Below are positions 6,976 to 14,590 of a stretch of 15,644 bases of DNA, piece by piece (position 1 is the stretch's first letter; each line of letters begins with the position of its first letter). The translations under genes and the position numbers were made by a program. Under the pieces are notes generated by a model that worked only from the letters and a program-made list of their open reading frames with translations, did not search any database and was not told the DNA's origin. This DNA is from a bacterium (lineage in GTDB: Bacteria > Planctomycetota > J058 > JAJDCP01), in assembly GCA_030428695.1 (NCBI GenBank), contig JAUIEM010000231.1, positions 1 to 15,644 of the forward strand, in the 5' to 3' direction.

Positions 6976-9339
6976 ATGCCCGCCACGTCCCTGTCCGCCG
7001 AGGAGGTGCGCCGCCTGTGCGCGCCGGAGCAGCTCTCCTTCGAGACCACCGCCGACCTGACCCCGCCGGAGGGCATCGTCGGCCAGGCCCGGGCGGTCGA
7101 GGCGATCCGCTTCGGGATGGCGATCCGACGCGCGGGCTACAACCTGTTCGTGCGCGGCCCGACCGGCATGGGCAAGCACTACTTCGTGCGCCGCTTCCTG
7201 ACCGCGAAGGCCGCGCAGGAGCCGACCCCCTCGGACTGGTGCTACGTCGAGAACTTCTCCGACCCGATGCGCCCCCGCGCCCTGCACCTGCCGGCGGGCA
7301 CCGGCTGCGCGCTGGTCAAGGCGCTCAAAGCCTTCGTCCGCGAGCTCAAGCCCGCCCTGGAGATGGCCTTCGAGGGCGAGAAGTTCCGCGTCGAGCGGGC
7401 GGGCATCGAGCGCGAGTTCCGCGAGGCCCGCGAGGTCGTGCTCGACGACATCAAGCGCCGGGCCCGGGCGATGGACGTCGTGGTGGTCGAGGCCGACCAG
7501 GGCGTGCAGCTCAGCTTCCTGCACCAGGGCGAGCCCCTCGGCGAGGACGCCTTCAAGGGCCTCGAGCTCGACGAGCAGAAGCGGCTGCAGGACAACATGC
7601 AGAAGGTCTACGACATGCTGCAGGAGGAGCTGCGCAACGTGCCGCGCTGGGAGCGCGAGAAGCGCAAGCGCATGCGCGAGCTGCAGGCCTCGATCGCGCG
7701 GGGAGCGGTCTCCGCCCTGATGCAGGAGCTGCTGAAGAGCTTCGGCGCCCACACCGAGGTCGCCGAGCACCTCGATGGCCTCGCCGAGGACGTCGTCGAG
7801 AACGCGCCGGTGATCCTCGGCGAGGAGGAGGACGAAGACCAGGCCGGCATCCTCAAGCGCTACGCGGTCAACCTGCTCGTCGACCACGCCGAGAGCGAGG
7901 GCGCGCCGGTGGTCTTCGCCGACCGCATCGACCTCGACGAGCTGGTCGGCCGGCTCGAGTACCGCTCGCGCATGGGGGTGCTCGAGACCGACTTCAGCCT
8001 GATCAAGCCCGGCGCCCTGCACCGCGCCAACGGCGGCTACCTGATCCTCGAGGCGATGCGCCTGCTGAGCGACTCCGACGCCTGGGAGACCCTCAAGCGC
8101 TGCCTGCGCAGCTCCTGCGTGCGCCTCGAGCCGCCGACCCGGCGGGCCCTGAGCACCGAGTCGATCGAGCCCGAGCCGATCCCCCTCGACGTCAAGGTCG
8201 TGCTGATTGGCGAGCGCAGCCTGTACCGCCTGCTGTGCAAGGCCGAGCCCGAGTTCCAGAAGTTCTTCAAGGTGCTGGTCGACTTCGAGGAGGACATGCC
8301 GCGCGACGCCGAGGGCGTCCAGGCCTACGCCCGCCTGATCGCGACCCTGACCGGGCAGGAGCGGCTGCGCCCCCTCGACCCCGCGGCCGTCGCCCGGGCC
8401 GTCGAGTTCGGCGCCCGCCAGGCCGAGCACGCGGACAAGCTGTCGGTCCGGGTCCACGAGCTCTTCGACCTCGTGCGCGAGGCGGACTACTGGGCCGGCG
8501 AGGCCGGCCGCGAGACGGTGAACCGCGAGGACGTCGTGCGCGCCCTCGAGGCGAGCCGCGAGCGCGAGGGGCGGCTGCGCGACCGGCTGCTGGAGGAGGT
8601 CATCGAGGGCGTGGTCGGGGTCCGCACCGACGGCGCGGTGTGCGGGCAGGTCAACGGCCTGTCGGTGATCCAGCCAGGCCGGGTCGCCTTCGGCAAGATC
8701 GGCCGCATCACCGCCAGCGTGCGCTTCGGCCGCGGGGAGGTCGTCGACATCGAGCGCGAGGTCGAGCTCGGCGGGCCGCTGCATTCGAAGGGCGTGCTGA
8801 TCCTCTCCGGCTACCTCAGCGCCCGCTACTGCCCGCAGGAGCCCCTGGCGCTGGCGGCGCGGCTGGTGTTCGAGCAGTCCTACGGCGGGGTCGACGGGGA
8901 CAGCGCGACCGCGGCGGAGATGTGCGCGCTGCTGTCGGCCCTGGCGGAAGCTCCGCTCGCCCAGCGCTTCGCGATCACCGGCTCGATGGACCAGCACGGC
9001 AACATCCAGGCGGTCGGCGGGGTCAACGAGAAGATCGAGGGCTTCTTCGACATCGTCCGCGCCCGCGGCCTGGACGATCGGGAGGAAGTCCCGGGCGTGC
9101 TGCTGCCGCGCGCGAACGCCCGCCACCTGATGCTGCGCGAGGAGGTCGTCGACGCGGTCCGCGCTGGCCGCTTCCAGGTCATCGCCATCGAGACCGTCGA
9201 CCAGGCCCTCGAGATCCTGTGCGGCTCCCCGGCCGGAGAACGCGACGCGGCGGGGAGCTTCCCCGCCGGCAGCCTCAACGCCCGCATCGAGGCCCGGCTC
9301 GCGGGCTTCGCGGAGGTAGCGCTGCGGTACCGGGGGTAG
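6976..9339 (+). CDS. Lon-family ATP-dependent protease, LonB/AAA_32-like
   Basis: The 787-aa protein starts at ATG 6976 with GGAGG at 6965-6969. LSFETTADLTPPEGIVGQ at the N terminus is typical of the AAA_32-type Lon relatives (the family of E. coli YcbZ), not of classical LonA with its long substrate-binding N domain. Walker A is GPTGMGKHYF (K67), with His in place of the usual Thr/Ser after the Lys. A helical charged insertion spans roughly residues 125-270. GGYLILEA (353-360) is the Walker-B-like strand, and HADKLSVRVHEL lies in the helical lid. The C-terminal Lon protease domain has GDSATAAE with S643 and GGVNEKIEG with K686; the 43-residue Ser-Lys spacing equals that of E. coli Lon. It should unfold and degrade soluble proteins using ATP; substrates are unknown. 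No membrane segments are seen, unlike archaeal LonB. It is the only plus-strand gene here. Confidence 0.93.
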   Translation: MPATSLSAEEVRRLCAPEQLSFETTADLTPPEGIVGQARAVEAIRFGMAIRRAGYNLFVRGPTGMGKHYFVRRFLTAKAAQEPTPSDWCYVENFSDPMRPRALHLPAGTGCALVKALKAFVRELKPALEMAFEGEKFRVERAGIEREFREAREVVLDDIKRRARAMDVVVVEADQGVQLSFLHQGEPLGEDAFKGLELDEQKRLQDNMQKVYDMLQEELRNVPRWEREKRKRMRELQASIARGAVSALMQELLKSFGAHTEVAEHLDGLAEDVVENAPVILGEEEDEDQAGILKRYAVNLLVDHAESEGAPVVFADRIDLDELVGRLEYRSRMGVLETDFSLIKPGALHRANGGYLILEAMRLLSDSDAWETLKRCLRSSCVRLEPPTRRALSTESIEPEPIPLDVKVVLIGERSLYRLLCKAEPEFQKFFKVLVDFEEDMPRDAEGVQAYARLIATLTGQERLRPLDPAAVARAVEFGARQAEHADKLSVRVHELFDLVREADYWAGEAGRETVNREDVVRALEASREREGRLRDRLLEEVIEGVVGVRTDGAVCGQVNGLSVIQPGRVAFGKIGRITASVRFGRGEVVDIEREVELGGPLHSKGVLILSGYLSARYCPQEPLALAARLVFEQSYGGVDGDSATAAEMCALLSALAEAPLAQRFAITGSMDQHGNIQAVGGVNEKIEGFFDIVRARGLDDREEVPGVLLPRANARHLMLREEVVDAVRAGRFQVIAIETVDQALEILCGSPAGERDAAGSFPAGSLNARIEARLAGFAEVALRYRG

Positions 9340-9607
9340 GGGAAGGGCCGAACGCAGCCGCCGACCCGAGCTCCGAGGAACGAGGAGCGCGGGTCTGCCG
9401 AGGTGGCGCAATCAGGGCGATGGTCGCCCAACCTCCGACGCTGTTGCACGCGCAGCGGTGGTCCCCCACCGGGGGACTCACAGGGGGGCATCAACGAGCC
9501 AACAAGCACCTCGTCCCGCGGGGACAGGTACGCGCCGCGGTGCAGGCTGCTCTACGAGGGGCGGGAATCGGCGCGGGCACGGGCACGTTCTCGGGGGCCG
9601 CCCTGCC
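9340..9607. other. Convergent intergenic region rich in short hairpins
   Basis: These 268 bp between two convergent stop codons show no convincing gene. Besides the stem listed separately at 9364-9394, three perfect inverted repeats are seen: GGGCGA/TCGCCC at 9415-9429 (3-nt loop), a 7-bp stem GTCCCCC/GGGGGAC at 9461-9477 (3-nt loop) and GTCCC/GGGAC at 9513-9525. The first is flanked by GAGGT (9400-9404) and ACCTC (9431-9435), which can extend the fold. None is followed by a T-run on either strand. It could be a factor-dependent bidirectional termination zone, a dispersed palindromic repeat, or a structured RNA; sequence alone does not decide. Confidence 0.5.
9364..9394. terminator. Stem-loop after the Lon-like gene, possible terminator without T-tract
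   Basis: ACCCG-a-GCTCC (9364-9374) pairs with GGAGC-g-CGGGT (9384-9394) around a 9-nt loop: ten pairs with one A/G mismatch. It begins 25 nt after the stop of the Lon-like gene. No T-run follows, so it may be an RNA 3' end stabiliser or pause site rather than an intrinsic terminator. Confidence 0.35.
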
Positions 9608-9889
9608 CTACATCCCCGAGAACAACCAGTACACGAAGGCCGGCCCGATCAGGCCGATGACCAGGAAGATCACCAGCACGATGATGGCGGGCCGGCGACC
9701 GGGCGCGTCCGAGCGCACGCCGTGCAGCGCGAACTGGAGGTCGGGCTCGCTGGTGTCGGGGAGATCGACACCGTCGAGGTACGCGTCATCGGCGTACTCG
9801 TACGCCTCGTCGTAGCCGCACTCCTTGCAGAAGGTGCCGCCGACCGAGAGCGTCGTCCCGCAGTGCGGACAGGGGATGTCCTCACTCAC
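9608..9889 (-). CDS. Small zinc-ribbon, single-pass membrane protein
   Basis: The 93-aa protein starts at GTG 9889, inside the last codons of the subtilase gene; the shared 8 bases (GTGAGTGA) carry the start of one and the stop of the other. A GGAG lies only 3 nt before the GTG, so translation is probably coupled. Two CxxC knuckles (C7/C10 in CPHCG and C21/C24 in CKECG) make a zinc ribbon. An acidic, Tyr/Asp-rich linker (about 26-62) follows, then a short basic patch (GRR) and one hydrophobic helix (about 68-90) ending near the C terminus. The zinc ribbon is probably cytosolic with a tail anchor (inference from the basic residues before the helix). I do not recognise a family with a defined function. 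The overlap suggests it is made together with the subtilase. Confidence 0.8.
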   Translation of the reverse strand: MSEDIPCPHCGTTLSVGGTFCKECGYDEAYEYADDAYLDGVDLPDTSEPDLQFALHGVRSDAPGRRPAIIVLVIFLVIGLIGPAFVYWLFSGM

Positions 9890-12800
9890 CGTCTCCGTCC
9901 GCCTCCTCCGTCTGGCGCGGGGCCAGGGCCTGGCGCAGGACATCGTGGGCCGCCAGCGGCCCGCCGGAGAAGAAGCTCGTCAGCTCGCTGGCGAGGTTCT
10001 CCCAGCCCTGCTTGGCGAAGTGCTGCGCGGCCAGGTGCGCGGTGTAGGCCTCGAGCACCCGCTCGAACGCGTCCTCGGCATCGCTGGCAAAGGCGCCGTC
10101 GAGCTGCCAGACCAGCGGCGAGACCTCGCCGCCGAGCTGGGCCCGGCTCAGCTCCCGCCAGGAGCGTGCAGCGAGCGCCGCGTCGACCGGGGCGGGGCCG
10201 CGGCAGGCGTGCTCGAGGGCGCGCAGCTGGCGCAGGCCGAGCACGTCGAGGGCGAGCAGGAAGTCGGCCGCGTGCGGGTCGCACTCCAGGCCGAGCGCCG
10301 GCTGCAGCAGACGCTCGAGCAGGGTCTGGGCGAGCTCCGCGCTGGCCGAGTGGCGGCTGAGCTCGTCGACCGGGCGCTGGCAGCTCGTCACCAGCGCCTC
10401 GGCGAGGACGGAGGCGGCGCGCTCGAGGACGTCCACGCCCTCGGCGTCGGGCCCGAAACGCAGCCACATGTCGAGCTGCGGCGCGCCCATCTCGATCGTG
10501 TCGGCGGCGGGCACCTCCGGCCAGGAGCGCACGACCACGCCGCTACGGATCGACTTCTTCAGGTCGGCATCCTCGAGCACGTGCAGCACCAGGGCGCCGG
10601 AGTCGAGGGCCGGACCGAAGCCGTGGCCGCGGGCGACTTCCGTCATGCGCGCGGCGAGGTCTTCCGCCACGACCTCGAGGGAGTCGGGGCCGAGGCTGAC
10701 CGCGCGGGCCGCGAGCACATCGGCCAGGCCGGCGCGCGTCGAGCCGCGGGCTTCGAGGAAGCCCTCGAAGCCAGCGCGGGTCGATCCGGCCAGGGCCTCG
10801 AGCGCCCGCTCGACCAGGCCGCCGTGCTCCTCGAGCCCGCGGGCGACCAGGTAGCCCTCGAGGCTGTCGACCACGTAGCGGTCGCCGATGTGGCGGCTGC
10901 GGGAGCGGCGCCGCTGCTCGGCGATCAGCACGCCGAGGTGGCGCAGGCCTTCCTCTTCGTTGCCGGCCCAGGCGTCCGCGAGGGCGGCGAGGATCGGCGC
11001 GCGGGCTTCCGCATCCTCCGCTTCCTCCAACGCCTTCAGGGCCTCGGCCAGCTTCGGGCTGTGGCCCGGCTTGAGGCTGACGCGCAGGTTCTTCAGCCAG
11101 CCCTGGTAGGCGCCGCGCGCCTTGTCGAAGCGGTCGCTGGCGGCGGCGACATCGGCGTCGACCTCGTTGCGCGCCTCCCACAGGGCGGCGATGCGCGAGG
11201 CCCGCTCGGACAGGGCGCGCAGGCTCTCGACGGCCTTGGCCTGGGAGTCGAGAGGCTCGTACAGGCGGACCAGGCCGTCGGCGACGAACACGAGGTCGTG
11301 CAGCCGGTCGAGGATCGCGCCGTCGCCGAGCTTGCGCTCGTGCTCCTTGGCGGCCTGTTGGAACCAGCCGCTGGCCAGCTCGGCGTCGAGGCCGGACATC
11401 AGGTCGCGGCGCCGGGCGTTGCGGGTGGCGGTCAGCTTGTCGAGGTCGGCGACCAGGCTGTCGAGCCACTTGCCCGCGGCGTCGTCCTTGCTCGAGACCT
11501 CGCCCTGGAAGAAGCGCTGCTTCAGGGTGTTGTTGCCGGCCCTGATCGTGAAGCTGCCGAAGAAGCGCTCGACCGCGAAGGGCCCGCCGGGCGCTTTCGG
11601 CGCGGAGACGGTGAACTCGCCGGCCTCGTAGCGCTCCAGGCTGAGATTCTCGGGCTTGACGGTCAGCGCGACCGCGCGCCGCAGCACGTGGGTCTCGGTC
11701 CACTCCAGCTCGAGCTCGGCTGGCCCGTGCAGCCAGGCCGGGCGCCGCTCACCGGGGCCGCCGAAGCCGTACAGGCCGGCGTGGTCGAAGCGGTGGATGC
11801 GGACCGTGTAGCGGCCGGAGCCGGAGACGCCCCAGCTCAGGTCGTACTCGTTCGGCGGGATGTCGACGCTGCGGTAGACCCCGCCCTTGGTGACCGGCCG
11901 GCCCTTGGCGTCGAAGACCTCGGCGTACAGGCCGATGGCGCGCGCGACCGGGTCCTGCTCGACCTCGAAGCGCACGCGCAGGTTGCTCGCGCCGGGGATG
12001 GCGACGATCGGCACGTCGATGAAGTTGCCGCCGCCGCTCAGCTTGCGGCTGCGCACCCAGGCGTTCGCTTCCGCCGCCAGCGAGACGCCGACCGGCGCGT
12101 AGGCGTTGACCACCTCGGCGCTGATGCTCTTCTTGTCCTTCGGGAAGTCGAGGCCGCGCCCCGGGGCGAGGTCGACGCCCATCAGGCGCATCGAGTAGGA
12201 GAAGGGCACCTCCTCGCGGGAGCGGAAATAGCGCCGGAAGACGATCTCGTAGACGCCGGGCTCGGGGATCGCGATCACGCCGCGGGCGCGGTGCGGCTCG
12301 TCGAGGTGGGCCGGCGCGTCATCGCTGAGGTCGACGCTCCCGAGCTCCTGCCCGTAGGGCGTGATCACCCGCGCCTGCACGGCCGCGAGCGGGTCCTCGG
12401 AGGCGACGCTCAGCTCGAGGGCGGTCGCGCCGTAGGGGATCTGCACGAAGGCGCGGTAGCTGCTGCCGATCGGCAGGTCGCCGATCTCGACCTGCTCGGT
12501 GTGCCGGCGCGCGCCGAAGGTGTCGAGGCGCAGGGGCACGATGTAGGTCGTCACCAGCTCGAAGGCGGGGACCGGCTCGGAGCTGCCGATGACGTCGGGC
12601 TCGATCGGGTAGCCGGAGATGGTTCCGACGTGGATGCCGGGCGCGAGGGACTCGGCGTCGTAGGCGACGGTGATGCTACCGCCGCTGCTGCCCATCCAGA
12701 AGGAGTCGCGGCTGGTGTCGCGGCCGAGCCCCGTGCCGGAGGGCGAGCCGCCGGTCGTCCACAGCCAGTCGGCGTCGGAGACCAGGCGGAACTTCCCGAG

Positions 12801-14483
12801 GTAGGCCGCCTGCTTCGCTTCGCTCGTGCCTTCGGGGAACTCGGGGATCACGCGGAAGGTGTTGCTGGTCACGTCGCGGAAACCGTCGCGGATCACCGCC
12901 GACTCCATCCCGCGCCCCTCCTGGCGGTACAGGTTCCCGCCGGTGCGCACGTGGATCACCGGCGGCATGCGCCGGGCGCTCGAGCGCATCGTCGAGAGCA
13001 GCTGCCAGGCGGTCGGGACGTGCAGCACGCCGCCGCCCTGCTCGATCTTCAGGGTGTGCGGCAGGGGCTTGCCGCTGCGGACCATCGCGGTCTTCAGCTG
13101 GCGCCGCGCGAGGTCCTTGGCGACCCGGTCGGCGCTCGGCTCCGGCCAGTTCCCGGCCTGGCGCAGGCCGCTGATCAGGAGCGCCGCGCAGCCCGCCGCG
13201 TGGGGCGAGGCCATCGAGGTGCCGTTCATGAAGGAGTAGCCCGTGCCGTACAGCGGCACCGAGTTGATCGCGAAGCCCGGCGCGAGCAGGTCGGGCTTGA
13301 GCCGTCCGCTCTCGAGGGGTCCGCGGGAGGAGGAGCCGATCAGCACGTCGTTCGGCAGGTTCGTGTAGCCGAGCATGTCCGCGGCGCCCTCGCGGGTCCA
13401 GAAGTTGCCGACGGTCAGCGCCTCGGCGGCGGTGCTCGGGGTGCCGATGGTGAACAGCCCGGGGCCGTTGTTGCCGGCGCTGATGCAGAACAGCGTGCCG
13501 AACTCCCGCGACAGCTCGTCGACGTAGCGGGCGTTGAACCACTGGCCGTCGCTCGGCTGCGGCGCCCCGCCGTAGGAGTAGTTGACGACGCTCGCGCCCT
13601 GCTCGCAGGCGTAGCGGAAGGCGCTGGCCGAGGCCCGGGAGGTCGCGCTCGCGCCACGGCGGCGGCCGTAGCCGACCTTGATGAAGATGAACTGGACGCC
13701 CGGGGCGATGCCGACGATGCCTTCCGGATCGTTGCCGCCGATGATCCCGGCGACGTGGCTGCCGTGGCTCGAGTCGGCGAGCACGATCTTGACGTGGTCG
13801 CCGGTCTCGGGGACGTTCAGGCAGAAGGCGACCAGGCGGTCCTCGTCGAGGTACCCCATCTGGCGCCGTTCCTTGTAGTCGCGCATCGACACCTCGTCCG
13901 CGACGCTCCGGTCGCCGTCGAGGTCGATCCGGCATTCCCACACCTTGCGCCCGTCCTCGTCCTCGACCAGGGCGAGCACGACGTCGAGCTGGTCGCGGTC
14001 GTCGCGCGGGTAGCGCACCTCTTCGACGCCGGGGGGCGGGTCGAGCAGCTCGTCGCCGACCGCGGTGTCGCGGTTGACGTCGGGCAGCGGGGAATCCTCC
14101 ATCAGCTCCTCGCGCAGGACGCCGACGCGGTAGGCGCTGCCGACGAAATCGCCGAGCTCGATCATGCCGCCCTGGGCCGAGGGCAGCCCGAGGGTGTCGT
14201 CCGGCACCATCAGCACCGGCCCCATCGGCACGACCAGCCGGTCGCTGAAGTCGCGCACGTCGATCACCTTGGGCTCGCCGGTGGTCGTCGCGCGGAAGGC
14301 CGGGTGGCCGATATCGAAGCCGCTGTCGACCACGGCGACGATCACGCCGCGGCCGTCGGCCTGGCGGGTCCTGAAGTCGGAGACGCCGGTCCTCTCCTCC
14401 GCCATCAGCACCGCCTGCTCGCCCGACTGCTGCGCCGCGACGGCGGAGCACAGGGCGAGGACGGCGAGGAGCTTCTTCGTCAT
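9882..14483 (-). CDS. Tripeptidyl-peptidase II-like subtilase (S8 family), secreted
   Basis: This 1533-aa protein starts at ATG 14483, with AAGGA at 14491-14495, 7 nt upstream. MTKKLLAVLALCSAVAA then Q18 reads as a Sec signal peptide. The catalytic set is D53 (VVDSGFD), H240 (SSHGSHVAG), N338 (SAGNNGPG) and S423 (MNGTSMASPHAAG). The roughly 190-residue insert between Asp and His, containing VWECRIDLDGD and MRDYKER, and the H-to-S spacing of 183 match tripeptidyl-peptidase II (human H264-S449, 185), as do VNYSYG and SSRGP. The two Glu that anchor the substrate N terminus in human TPPII (E305, E331) are absent: the first region is Arg/Ser-rich and the second is Gly (NYSYGGA). A beta-rich region follows to about residue 1000. 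About 500 residues of helices form the C terminus, including a GSTRAG motif occurring twice. It likely degrades peptides or proteins in the cell envelope or outside, perhaps as an endopeptidase. Human TPPII is cytosolic, 1249 aa. Confidence 0.93.
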   Translation of the reverse strand: MTKKLLAVLALCSAVAAQQSGEQAVLMAEERTGVSDFRTRQADGRGVIVAVVDSGFDIGHPAFRATTTGEPKVIDVRDFSDRLVVPMGPVLMVPDDTLGLPSAQGGMIELGDFVGSAYRVGVLREELMEDSPLPDVNRDTAVGDELLDPPPGVEEVRYPRDDRDQLDVVLALVEDEDGRKVWECRIDLDGDRSVADEVSMRDYKERRQMGYLDEDRLVAFCLNVPETGDHVKIVLADSSHGSHVAGIIGGNDPEGIVGIAPGVQFIFIKVGYGRRRGASATSRASASAFRYACEQGASVVNYSYGGAPQPSDGQWFNARYVDELSREFGTLFCISAGNNGPGLFTIGTPSTAAEALTVGNFWTREGAADMLGYTNLPNDVLIGSSSRGPLESGRLKPDLLAPGFAINSVPLYGTGYSFMNGTSMASPHAAGCAALLISGLRQAGNWPEPSADRVAKDLARRQLKTAMVRSGKPLPHTLKIEQGGGVLHVPTAWQLLSTMRSSARRMPPVIHVRTGGNLYRQEGRGMESAVIRDGFRDVTSNTFRVIPEFPEGTSEAKQAAYLGKFRLVSDADWLWTTGGSPSGTGLGRDTSRDSFWMGSSGGSITVAYDAESLAPGIHVGTISGYPIEPDVIGSSEPVPAFELVTTYIVPLRLDTFGARRHTEQVEIGDLPIGSSYRAFVQIPYGATALELSVASEDPLAAVQARVITPYGQELGSVDLSDDAPAHLDEPHRARGVIAIPEPGVYEIVFRRYFRSREEVPFSYSMRLMGVDLAPGRGLDFPKDKKSISAEVVNAYAPVGVSLAAEANAWVRSRKLSGGGNFIDVPIVAIPGASNLRVRFEVEQDPVARAIGLYAEVFDAKGRPVTKGGVYRSVDIPPNEYDLSWGVSGSGRYTVRIHRFDHAGLYGFGGPGERRPAWLHGPAELELEWTETHVLRRAVALTVKPENLSLERYEAGEFTVSAPKAPGGPFAVERFFGSFTIRAGNNTLKQRFFQGEVSSKDDAAGKWLDSLVADLDKLTATRNARRRDLMSGLDAELASGWFQQAAKEHERKLGDGAILDRLHDLVFVADGLVRLYEPLDSQAKAVESLRALSERASRIAALWEARNEVDADVAAASDRFDKARGAYQGWLKNLRVSLKPGHSPKLAEALKALEEAEDAEARAPILAALADAWAGNEEEGLRHLGVLIAEQRRRSRSRHIGDRYVVDSLEGYLVARGLEEHGGLVERALEALAGSTRAGFEGFLEARGSTRAGLADVLAARAVSLGPDSLEVVAEDLAARMTEVARGHGFGPALDSGALVLHVLEDADLKKSIRSGVVVRSWPEVPAADTIEMGAPQLDMWLRFGPDAEGVDVLERAASVLAEALVTSCQRPVDELSRHSASAELAQTLLERLLQPALGLECDPHAADFLLALDVLGLRQLRALEHACRGPAPVDAALAARSWRELSRAQLGGEVSPLVWQLDGAFASDAEDAFERVLEAYTAHLAAQHFAKQGWENLASELTSFFSGGPLAAHDVLRQALAPRQTEEADGDGE

Positions 14484-14514
14484 CGTCTCATCCTTGTGAT
14501 GGAGGGGTGGGCGC

Positions 14515-14543
14515 ACCATAGCAGAAAGCCCCCTGCATCTGAA
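14515..14543 (-). promoter_or_regulatory. Possible promoter of the TPPII-like gene
   Basis: On the minus strand TTCAGA (14538-14543, four of six -35 bases) and TATGGT (14515-14520) are 17 nt apart, and TGC directly before TATGGT makes it an extended -10. The predicted start is near 14508, giving a leader of about 25 nt. The -35 box lies largely in the loop of the upstream gene's terminator hairpin. The match is moderate. Confidence 0.4.
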
Positions 14544-14560
14544 GGGATGCAGAGGGGCTT
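14526..14560 (-). terminator. Hairpin terminator of the PAC2-family gene
   Basis: AAGCCCC-CTGCATC (14526-14539) pairs with GATGCAG-a-GGGGCTT (14546-14560): 14 base pairs with one bulged base and a 6-nt loop. On the minus strand the stem ends in GGGGGCTTTCTGC, a short T-rich tail. It lies about 30 nt after the stop of the PAC2-family gene, as expected for an intrinsic terminator. Confidence 0.7.
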
Positions 14561-14590
14561 GCGGGGAAGGGGCCGCGGGGCCTTCTCAGC

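Noticed and set aside
6940..9411. An 823-codon minus-strand open frame
   Set aside because: Antisense to the Lon-like gene, which has Walker A and the Ser-Lys dyad on the plus strand.
9461..9525. tRNA-like or CRISPR-like repeats in the convergent spacer
   Set aside because: The palindromes differ from each other, there is no regular repeat-spacer unit and no cloverleaf with a T-loop can be drawn.
5988..9815. A 1275-codon plus-strand open frame
   Set aside because: It runs antisense to the ABC1 kinase and then out of frame over the Lon-like gene; its Arg/Pro/Gly-rich sequence is a composition artefact.
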